Shown here piece by piece: positions 54,401 through 64,000 of a stretch of 64,000 nucleotides of DNA (its first letter is position 1; the number at the start of each line of letters is the position of its first letter). Below the pieces are notes generated by a model that saw only the letters and a program-made list of their open reading frames with translations, did not search any database and had not been told where the DNA came from. The translations under genes were made by a program, and so were the position numbers. The stretch is from Parietaria judaica (Eukaryota; Streptophyta; Magnoliopsida; Rosales; Urticaceae). The stretch lies in NCBI GenBank assembly GCA_954871525.1, contig OX940870.1, positions 17,515,501-17,579,500 of the forward strand. Direction: 5' to 3'.

Positions 54401-55718
54401 CATGATGAAATTTCAGTTGCTAGACCTTTATTTGGGTGGTATTATTACAAATTGGGTTATTTTAGGCATTAAAAGTTTTTGACGCTCTCCGAAAACCCCG
54501 TTTCACCAATTTATGCGTGCTCCAAAAAAAATGAGTCTTTTTCCCATTTTACCCAAAACAACCCTAATTAAACGATATTTTAAACAAAAAATGAACTTCA
54601 AATTCTTAGTAATGTGTATTTATACCACATTTACTTATTTTAATCCCTAAATCACGAAGCACTGTCTCGTAGTTTCAATACCAAGCATTTTACGGGTTAA
54701 AATTATTACAGAAAAGTGTTCAAAATCTGTTTTCTTACGAGAGCAAATACGATGCGTTCATGATGAAATTACACTTGCTAGACATTTATTTTTGTGGTAT
54801 TATAAAAAATTGGGTTATTTTAGGCATTAAAAGTTTTTGACGCTCTCCAAAAACCCTGTTTCACGAATTTATGCGTGCTCCAAAAAAAACTGAGTCTTTT
54901 TCCCATTATACGCAAAACAACCCTAATTAAACGATATTTTCAACAAAAAATGAACTTCAAATTCTTAGTAATGTGTATTTATACGACATTTACTTATTTT
55001 AATCCCTAAATCGCGAAGCACTGTCTCGTAGTTTCAATACCAAGCATTTAACGGGTTAAAATAATTACCGAAAAGTGCTCAAAATTTGTTTTCTTACGAG
55101 AGCAAATACGATGCGTTCATGATGAAATTTCAGTTGCTAGGCCTTTATTTGGGTGGTATTATTACAAATTTAGTTATTTTAGGCATTACAAGTTTTTTAC
55201 GCTCTCAAAAAACCTTGTTTCACCAACTTATGCGTGCTCCAAAAAAAAACTGAGTCTTTTTCCCATTTTACGCAAAACAACTCTAATTAAACGAAATTTT
55301 AAACCAAAAATGAACTTAAAATTCTTAGTAATGTGTATTTATACCACATTTACTTATTTTAATCCCTAAATCGCGAAGCACCGTCACGTAGTTTCAATAC
55401 CAAGCATTTTACGGGTTAAAATAATTACCGAAAAGTGTTCAATATCTGTTTTCTTACGAGAGCAAATACGATGCGTTCATGATGAAATTTCAGTTGCTAG
55501 ACCTTTATTTGGGTGGTATTATTACAAATTGGGTTATTTTAGGCATTAAAAGTTTTTGACGCTCTCCGAAAACCCCGTTTCACCAATTTATGCGTGCTCC
55601 AAAAAAAATGAGTCTTTTTCCCATTTTACGCAAAACAACCCTAATTAAACGATATTTTAAACAAAAAATGAACTTCAAATTCTTAGTAATGTGTATTTAT
55701 ACCACATTTACTTATTTT
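51411..55718 (+). repeat. Four consecutive near-identical trimers
   Basis: Starts 51411, 52488, 53565 and 54642, exact 1,077-bp steps. Each carries ATTTATTTTTGTGGTATT in a and CAAATTTAGTTATTTTAGGC plus CTCTCAAAAAACC in b. Only isolated substitutions were seen, for example GAGTCATTTTCC at 52379, TTTTACCCAAAAC at about 54547 and ATTATAAAAAATTGGG at about 54800. Confidence 0.9.
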
Positions 55719-56796
55719 AATCCCTAAATCACGAAGCACTGTCTCGTAGTTTCAATACCAAGCATTTTACGGGTTAAAATTATTACAGAAAAGTGTTCAA
55801 AATCTGTTTTCTTACGAGAGCAAATACGATGCGTTCATGATGAAATTACACTTGCTAGACATTTATTTGGGTGGTATTATAACAAATTGGGTTATTTTAG
55901 GCATTAAAAGTTTTTGACGCTCTCCAAAAACCCAGTTTCACGAATTTATGCGTGCTCCAAAAAAAACTGAGTCTTTTTCCCATTATACGCAAAACAACCC
56001 TAATTAAACGATATTTTCAACAAAAAATGAACTTCAAATTCTTAGTAATGTGTATTTATACGACATTTACTTATTTTAATCCCTAAATCGCGAAGCACTG
56101 TCTCGTAGTTTCAATACCAAGCATTTAACGGGTTAAAATAATTACCGAAAAGTGCTCAAAATTTGTTTTCTTACGAGAGCAAATACGATGCGTTCATGAT
56201 GAAATTTCAGTTGCTAGGCCTTTATTTGGGTGGTATTATTACAAATTGGGTTATTTTAGGCATTACAAGTTTTTTACGCTCTCAAAAAACCTTGTTTCAC
56301 CAACTTATGCGTGCTCCAAAAAAAAAACTGAGTCTTTTTCCCATTTTACGCAAAACAACTCTAATTAAACGAAATTTTAAACCAAAAATGAACTTAAAAT
56401 TCTTAGTAATGTGTATTTATACCACATTTACTTATTTTAATCCCTAAATCGCGAAGCACCGTCACGTAGTTTCAATACCAAGCATTTTACGGGTTAAAAT
56501 AATTACCGAAAAGTGTTCAATATCTGTTTTCTTACGAGAGCAAATACGATGCGTTCATGATGAAATTTCAGTTGCTAGACCTTTATTTGGGTGGTATTAT
56601 TACAAATTGGGTTATTTTAGGCATTAAAAGTTTTTGACGCTCTCCGAAAACCCCGTTTCACCAATTTATGCGTGCTCCAAAAAAAATGAGTCTTTTTCCC
56701 ATTTTACGCAAAACAACCCTAATTAAACGATATTTTAAACAAAAAATGAACTTCAAATTCTTAGTAATGTGTATTTATACCACATTTACTTATTTT
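55719..56796 (+). repeat. Trimer of an older variant re-appearing in the homogeneous block
   Basis: Unlike its neighbours it has TTTGGGTGGTATTATAAC in a and an unmodified CAAATTGGGTTATT in b, together with AAACCCAGTTTCACG at about 55929. This set also occurs in the trimer at 50335-51410, 5,384 bp (five trimers) to the left. The next trimer (56797) again has the TTTTTGTGG and TTTAGTT marks. Confidence 0.8.
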
Positions 56797-57873
56797 AATC
56801 CCTAAATCACGAAGCACTGTCTCGTAGTTTCAATACCAAGCATTTTACGGGTTAAAATTATTACAGAAAAGTGTTCAAAATCTGTTTTCTTACGAGAGCA
56901 AATACGATGCGTTCATGATGAAATTACACTTGCTAGACATTTATTTTTGTGGTATTATAACAAATTGGGTTATTTTAGGCATTAAAAGTTTTTGACGCTC
57001 TCCAAAAACCCTGTTTCACGAATTTATGCGTGCTCCAAAAAAAACTGAGTCTTTTTCCCATTATACGCAAAACAACCCTAATTAAACGATATTTTCAACA
57101 AAAAATGAACTTCAAATTCTTAGTAATGTGTATTTATACGACATTTACTTATTTTAATCCCTAAATCGCGAAGCACTGTCTCGTAGTTTCAATACCAAGC
57201 ATTTAACGGGTTAAAATAATTACCGAAAAGTGCTCAAAATTTGTTTTCTTACGAGAGCAAATACGATGCGTTCATGATGAAATTTCAGTTGCTAGGCCTT
57301 TATTTGGGTGGTATTATTACAAATTTAGTTATTTTAGGCATTACAAGTTTTTTACGCTCTCAAAAAACCTTGTTTCACCAACTTATGCGTGCTCCAAAAA
57401 AAAACTGAGTCTTTTTCCCATTTTACGCAAAACAACTCTAATTAAACGAAATTTTAAACCAAAAATGAACTTAAAATTCTTAGTAATGTGTATTTATACC
57501 ACATTTACTTATTTTAATCCCTAAATCGCGAAGCACCGTCACGTAGTTTCAATACCAAGCATTTTACGGGTTAAAATAATTACCGAAAAGTGTTCAATAT
57601 CTGTTTTCTTACGAGAGCAAATACGATGCGTTCATGATGAAATTTCAGTTGCTAGACCTTTATTTAGGTGGTATTATTACAAATTGGGTTATTTTAGGCA
57701 TTAAAAGTTTTTGACGCTCTCCGAAAACCCCGTTTCACCAATTTATGCGTGCTCCAAAAAAAATGAGTCTTTTTCCCATTTTACGCAAAACAACCCTAAT
57801 TAAACGATATTTTAAACAAAAAATGAACTTCAAATTCTTAGTAATGTGTATTTATACCACATTTACTTATTTT

Positions 57874-60800
57874 AATCCCTAAATCACGAAGCACTGTCTC
57901 GTAGTTTCAATACCAAGCATTTTACGGGTTAAAATTATTACAGAAAAGTGTTCAAAATCTGTTTTCTTACGAGAGCAAATACGATGCGTTCATGATGAAA
58001 TTACACTTGCTAGACATTTATTTTTGTGGTATTATAACAAATTGGGTTATTTTAGGCATTAAAAGTTTTTGACGCTCTCCAAAAACCCTGTTTCACGAAT
58101 TTATGCGTGCTCCAAAAAAAACTGAGTCTTTTTCCCATTATACGCAAAACAACCCTAATTAAACGATATTTTCAACAAAAAATGAACTTCAAATTCTTAG
58201 TAATGTGTATTTATACGACATTTACTTATTTTAATCCCTAAATCGCGAAGCACTGTCTCGTAGTTTCAATACCAAGCATTTAACGGGTTAAAATAATTAC
58301 CGAAAAGTGCTCAAAATTTGTTTTCTTACGAGAGCAAATACGATGCGTTCATGATGAAATTTCAGTTGCTAGGCCTTTATTTGGGTGGTAGTATTACAAA
58401 TTGGGTTATTTTAGGCGTTACAAGTTTTTTACGCTCTCCAAAAACCCTGTTTCACCAACTTATGCGTGCTCCAAAAAAAAAAACTGAGTCTTTTTCCCAT
58501 TTTACGCAAAACAACTCTAATTAAACGAAATTTTAAACCAAAAATGAACTTAAAATTCTTAGTAATGTGTATTTATACCACATTTACTTATTTTAATCCC
58601 TAAATCGCGAAGCACCGTCACGTAGTTTCAATACCAATCATTTTACGGGTTAAAATAATTACCGAAAAGTGTTCAATATCTGTTTTCTTACGAGAGCAAA
58701 TACGATGCGTTCATGATGAAATTTCAGTTGCTAGACCTTTATTTGGGTGGTATTATTACAAATTGGGTTATTTTAGGCATTAAAAGTTTTTGACGCTCTC
58801 CGAAAACCCCGTTTCACCAATTTATGCGTGCTCCAAAAAAAATGAGTCTTTTTCCCATTTTACGCAAAACAACCCTAATTAAACGATATTTTAAACAAAA
58901 AATGAACTTCAAATTCTTAGTAATGTGTATTTATACCACATTTACTTATTTTAATCCCTAAATCACGAAGCAGTGTCTCGTAGTTTCAATACCAAGCATT
59001 TTACGGGTTAAAATTATTACAGAAAAGTGTTCAAAATCTGTTTTCTTACGAGAGCAAATACGATGCGTTCATGATGAAATTACACTTGCTAGACATTTAT
59101 TTGGGTGGTATTATAACAAATTGGGTTATTTTAGGCATTAAAAGTTTTTGACGCTCTCCAAAAACCCTGTTTCACGAATTTATGCGTGCTCCAAAAAAAA
59201 CTGAGTCTTTTTCCCATTATACGCAAAACAACCCTAATTAAACGATATTTTCAACAAAAAATGAACTTCAAATTCTTAGTAATGTTTATTTATACGACAT
59301 TTACTTATTTTAATCCCTAAATCGCGAAGCACTGTCTCGTAGTTTCAATACCAAGCATTTAACGGGTTAAAATAATTACCGAAAAGTGCTCAAAATTTGT
59401 TTTCTTACGAGAGCAAATACGATGCGTTCATGATGAAATTTCAGTTGCTAGGCCTTTATTTGGGTGGTAGTATTACAAATTGGGTTATTTTAGGCGTTAC
59501 AAGTTTTTTACGCTCTCCAAAAACCCTGTTTCACCAACTTATGCGTGCTCCAAAAAAAAAACTGAGTCTTTTTCCCATTTTACGCAAAACAACTCTAATT
59601 AAACGAAATTTTAAACCAAAAATGAACTTAAAATTCTTAGTAATGTGTATTTATACCACATTTACTTATTTTAATCCCTAAATCGCGAAGCACCGTCACG
59701 TACTTTCAATACCAAGCATTTTACGGGTTAAAATAATTACCGAAAAGTGTTCAATATCTGTTTTCTTACGAGAGCAAATACGATGCGTTCATGATGAAAT
59801 TTCAGTTGCAAGACCTTTATTTGGGTGGTATTATTACAAATTGGGTTATTTTAGGCATTAAAAGTTTTTGACGCTCTCCGAAAACCCCGTTTCACCAATT
59901 TATGCGAGCTCCAAAAAAAATGAGTCTTTTTCCCATTTTACGCAAAACAACCCTAATTAAACGATATTTTAAACAAAAAATGAACTTCAAATTCTTAGTA
60001 ATGTGTATTTATACCACATTTACTTATTTTAATCCCTAAATCACGAAGCACTGTCTCGTAGTTTCAATACCAAGCATTTTACGGGTTAAAATTATTACAG
60101 AAAAGTGTTCAAAATCTGTTTTCTTACGAGAGCAAATACGATGCGTTCATGATGAAATTACACTTGCTAGACATTTATTTGGGTGGTATTATAACAAATT
60201 GGGTTATTTTAGGCATTAAAAGTTTTTGACGCTCTCCAAAAACCCTGTTTCACGAATTTATGCGTGCTCCAAAAAAAACTGAGTCTTTTTCCCATTATAC
60301 GCAAAACAACCCTAATTAAACGATATTTTCAACAAAAAATGAACTTCAAATTCTTAGTAATGTGTATTTATACGACATTTACTTATTTTAATCCCTAAAT
60401 CGCGAAGCACTGTCTCGTAGTTTCAATACCAAGCATTTAACGGGTTAAAATAATTACCGAAAAGTGCTCAAAATTTGTTTTCTTACGAGAGCAAATACGA
60501 TGCGTTCATGATGAAATTTCAGTTGCTAGGCCTTTATTTGGGTGGTAGTATTACAAATTGGGTTATTTTAGGCGTTACAAGTTTTTTACGCTCTCCAAAA
60601 ACCCTGTTTCACCAACTTATGCGTGCTCCAAAAAAAAAAACTGAGTCTTTTTCCCATTTTACGCAAAACAACTCTAATTAAACGAAATTTTAAACCAAAA
60701 ATGAACTTAAAATTCTTAGTAATGTGTATTTATACCACATTTACTTATTTTAATCCCTAAATCGCGAAGCACCGTCACGTAGTTTCAATACCAAGCATTT

Positions 60801-63800
60801 TACGGGTTAAAATAATTACCGAAAAGTGTTCAATATCTGTTTTCTTACGAGAGCAAATACGATGCGTTCATGATGAAATTTCAGTTGCAAGACCTTTATT
60901 TGGGTGGTATTATTACAAATTGGGTTATTTTAGGCATTAAAAGTTTTTGACGCTCTCCGAAAACCCCGTTTCACCAATTTATGCGAGCTCCAAAAAAAAT
61001 GAGTCTTTTTCCCATTTTACGCAAAACAACCCTAATTAAACGATATTTTAAACAAAAAATGAACTTCAAATTCTTAGTAATGTGTATTTATACCACATTT
61101 ACTTATTTTAATCCCTAAATCACGAAGCACTGTCTCGTAGTTTCAATACCAAGCATTTTACGGGTTAAAATTATTACAGAAAAGTGTTCAAAATCTGTTT
61201 TCTTACGAGAGCAAATACGATGCGTTCATGATGAAATTACACTTGCTAGACATTTATTTGGGTGGTATTATAACAAATTGGGTTATTTTAGGCATTAAAA
61301 GTTTTTGACGCTCTCCAAAAACCCTGTTTCACGAATTTATGCGTGCTCCAAAAAAAACTGAGTCTTTTTCCCATTATACGCAAAACAACCCTAATTAAAC
61401 GATATTTTCAACAAAAAATGAACTTCAAATTCTTAGTAATGTGTAATTATACCACATTTACTTATTTTAATCCCTAAATCGCGAAGCACTGTCTCGTAGT
61501 TTCAATACCAAGCATTTAACGGGTTAAAATCATTACCGAAAAGTGCTCAAAATTTGTTTTCTTACGAGAGCAAATACGATGCGTTCATGATGAAATTTCA
61601 GTTGCTAGGCCTTTATTTGGGTGGTAGTATTACAAATTGGGTTATTTTAGGCGTTACAAGTTTTTTACGCTCTCCAAAAACCCTGTTTCACCAACTTATG
61701 CGTGCTCCAAAAAAAAAACTGAGTCTTTTTCCCATTTTACGCAAAACAACTCTAATTAAACGAAATTTTAAACCAAAAATGAACTTAAAATTCTTAGTAA
61801 TGTGTATTTATACCACATTTACTTATTTTAATCCCTAAATCGCAAAGCACCGTCACGTAGTTTCAATACCAAGCATTTTACGGGTTAAAATAATTACCGA
61901 AAAGTGTTCAATATCTGTTTTCTTACGAGAGCAAATACGATGCGTTCATGATGAAATTTCAGTTGCTAGACCTTTATTTGGGTGGTATTATTACAAATTG
62001 GGTTATTTTAGGCATTAAAAGTTTTTGACGCTCTCCGAAAACCCCGTTTCACCAATTTATGCGTGCTCCCAAAAAAATGAGTCTTTTTCCCATTTTACGC
62101 AAAACAACCCTAATTAAACGATATTTTAAACAAAAAATGAACTTCAAATTCTTAGTAATGTGTATTTATACCACATTTACTTATTTTAATCCCTAAATCA
62201 CGAAGCACTGTCTCGTAGTTTCAATACCAAGCATTTTACGGGTTAAAATTATTACAGAAAAGTGTTCAAAATCTGTTTTCTTACGAGAGCAAATACGATG
62301 CGTTCATGATGAAATTACACTTGCTAGACATTTATTTGGGTGGTATTATAACAAATTGGGTTATTTTAGGCATTAAAAGTTTTTGACGCTCTCCAAAAAC
62401 CCTGTTTCACGAATTTATGCGTGCTCCAAAAAAAACTGAGTCTTTTTCCCATTATACGCAAAACAACCCTAATTAAACGATATTTTCAACAAAAAATGAA
62501 CTTCAAATTCTTAGTAATGTGTAATTATACCACATTTACTTATTTTAATCCCTAAATCGCGAAGCACTGTCTCGTAGTTTCAATACCAAGCATTTAACGG
62601 GTTAAAATAATTACCGAAAAGTGCTCAAAATTTGTTTTCTTACGAGAGCAAATACGATGCGTTCATGATGAAATTTCAGTTGCTAGGCCTTTATTTGGGT
62701 GGTAGTATTACAAATTGGGTTATTTTAGGCGTTACAAGTTTTTTACGCTCTCCAAAAACCCTGTTTCACCAACTTATGCGTGCTCCAAAAAAAAAACTGA
62801 GTCTTTTCCCCATTTTACGCAAAACAACTCTAATTAAACGAAATTTTAAACCAAAAATGAACTTAAAATTCTTAGTAATGTGTATTTATACCACATTTAC
62901 TTATTTTAATCCCTAAATCGCAAAGCACCGTCACGTAGTTTCAATACCAAGCATTTTACGGGTTAAAATAATTACCGAAAAGTGTTCAATATCTGTTTTC
63001 TTACGAGAGCAAATACGATGCGTTCATGATGAAATTTCAGTTGCTAGACCTTTATTTGGGTGGTATTATTACAAATTGGGTTATTTTAGGCATTAAAAGT
63101 TTTTGACGCTCTCCGAAAACCCCGTTTCACCAATTTATGCGTGCTCCAAAAAAAATGAGTCTTTTTCCCATTTTACGCAAAACAACCCTAATTAAACGAT
63201 ATTTTAAACAAAAAATGAACTTCAAATTCTTAGTAATGTGTATTTATACCACATTTACTTATTTTAATCCCTAAATCACGAAGCACTGTCTCGTAGTTTC
63301 AATACCAAGCATTTTACGGGTTAAAATTATTACAGAAAAGTGTTCAAAATCTGTTTTCTTACGAGAGCAAATACGATGCGTTCATGATGAAATTACACTT
63401 GCTAGACATTTATTTGGGTGGTATTATAACAAATTGGGTTATTTTAGGCATTAAAAGTTTTTGACGCTCTCCAAAAACCCTGTTTCACGAATTTATGCGT
63501 GCTCCAAAAAAAACTGAGTCTTTTTCCCATTATACGCAAAACAACCCTAATTAAACGATATTTTCAACAAAAAATGAACTTCAAATTCTTAGTAATGTGT
63601 AATTATACCACATTTACTTATTTTAATCCCTAAATCGCGAAGCACTGTCTCGTAGTTTCAATACCAAGCATTTAACGGGTTAAAATAATTACCGAAAAGT
63701 GCTCAAAATTTGTTTTCTTACGAGAGCAAATACGATGCGTTCATGATGAAATTTCAGTTGCTAGGCCTTTATTTGGGTGGTAGTATTACAAATTGGGTTA

Positions 63801-64000
63801 TTTTAGGCGTTACAAGTTTTTTACGCTCTCCAAAAACCCTGTTTCACCAACTTATGCGTGCTCCAAAAAAAAAACTGAGTCTTTTTCCCATTTTACGCAA
63901 AACAACTCTAATTAAACGAAATTTTAAACCAAAAATGAACTTAAAATTCTTAGTAATGTGTATTTATACCACATTTACTTATTTTAATCCCTAAATCGCA
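57874..64000 (+). repeat. Youngest trimer variant: six b copies with GGCGTTACAAG
   Basis: Type b units starting at 58233, 59312, 60390, 61469, 62547 and 63625 share GGTGGTAGTATTAC and TTAGGCGTTACAAG, with the spaced CTCTCCAAAAACCC restored. Sub-variants mark still finer copying: GCAAGACC and TGCGAGCTCC in the c units at 59673 and 60752 only, and GTGTAATTATACC near 61440, 62520 and 63600 with CGCAAAGCACCG at 61830, 62908 and 63986. Confidence 0.9.

Larger units (their letters stand above)
509..64000 (+). repeat. Satellite array, ~359-bp monomer, 177 units
   Basis: Head-to-tail tandem array in one orientation, running off the right end. Using the AAT of TTTTAATCCC as register, unit starts fall at 515, 874, 1232, 1590 and so on to 63986, with spacing of 356-363 bp except at 18771 (254), 30524 (353) and 32314 (411). 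Landmarks in order: CCCTAAATCGCGAAGCAC, CTCGTAGTTTCAATACCAAG, AACGGGTTAAAATAATTACC, TTACGAGAGCAAATACGATG, TTGGGTGGTATTATTACAA, GACGCTCTCCAAAAACCCTG, a poly-A tract of 6-13, CATTTTACGCAAAACAA, TAATTAAACGATATTTTAAA, TTCTTAGTAATGTGTATTTA. No inverted units and no intact transposon insertion were seen. I do not recognise the family. Confidence 0.98.
47104..64000 (+). repeat. Homogeneous trimer HOR (a-b-c), ~15.7 copies of ~1,078 bp
   Basis: Regular a-b-c order without exception. a (359 bp) has ATCACGAAGC, AAATTATTACAG, GAAATTACACTTGCTAGACA, ATTATAACAA, CACGAATTTATG and ATTTTCAACAAAAAATG. b (360-362 bp) has GTGCTCAAAATTTG, CTAGGCC, CATTACAAG or CGTTACAAG, CCAACTTATGCG, AACTCTAATTAAACGAAATT and, from the unit at 48540 on, ATGAACTTAAAATTC. 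c (358 bp) has CACCGTCACG, GTTCAATATC, CTCTCCGAAAACCCCG and AAAATGAGTC. Copies of the same slot differ at only a few bases, far less than in the blocks to the left. The array continues beyond the window. Confidence 0.95.

Noticed and set aside
509..64000. CRISPR-like array of regular repeats
   Set aside because: The whole 359-bp unit is repeated without unique spacers between short palindromic repeats, and no cas-like genes are present. It is satellite DNA.
509..64000. CENP-B box in the monomer
   Set aside because: I looked for TTCG followed at the right spacing by A and CGGG. The monomer has AACGGGTT and TACCGAAA but not the combined spaced motif on either strand, so there is no support.
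509..64000. Monomer as an old dimer of ~180-bp half-units
   Set aside because: Comparison by eye of the first and second halves gives only short shared strings such as AAACGAT/TACGATG and poly-A/T runs. A sensitive alignment could still find distant similarity.

Overview
The window is almost entirely one tandemly repeated satellite DNA. Bases 1-508 are non-satellite flank. From about base 509 to the end at 64,000 (about 63.5 kb) the sequence is a head-to-tail array of an AT-rich monomer of about 359 bp, all on one strand. I placed 177 consecutive unit starts by eye, using the invariant TTTTAATCCC / CCTAAATC landmark from 515 to 63,986. Mean spacing is 358.6 bp, and nearly all units are 353-363 bp. 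I found no gene, rRNA, tRNA, CRISPR array, intact transposon or bacterial operon. The setting is eukaryotic, most likely a flowering plant: a 360-bp (two-nucleosome) satellite, multi-level higher-order repeats (HORs), a CCCTAAA motif in most monomers, and a plant-like AT-rich flank. A centromeric or subtelomeric/heterochromatic knob location is possible, but the sequence alone cannot decide. I do not recognise the satellite as a named family.

Layout. (1) 1-508: unique flank. It has a GC-richer part (about 120-360) that is CT-rich on the minus strand and could be the leader of a leftward gene, then an AT-rich spacer. (2) 509-2306: five diverged edge monomers. (3) 2307-16616: twenty copies of a dimer HOR (A about 357 bp + B about 359 bp; about 716 bp), including a conversion-like chimeric monomer and a 2,148-bp (three-dimer) tandem duplication. 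(4) 16617-33801: diverged monomers without a stable HOR. They carry local dimer and tetramer duplications, one monomer shortened by about 105 bp, and one monomer interrupted by 56 bp of foreign sequence. (5) 33802-47103: a trimer HOR (a-b-c, about 1,078-1,081 bp) still irregular, with c-like units doubled three times to make tetramers. (6) 47104-64000: a homogeneous trimer HOR, nearly identical from copy to copy and running off the window.

No genes work together here. The story is satellite evolution: two separately amplified HOR systems from one monomer family, separated and bordered by older diverged monomers, with visible marks of unequal exchange, gene conversion, replication slippage and one small insertion. 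The short reading frames in the array are by-products of a repeat unit close to 360 bp (divisible by three). Many start only at TTG, and they switch frame when a poly-A tract changes length. I do not call any of them as genes.
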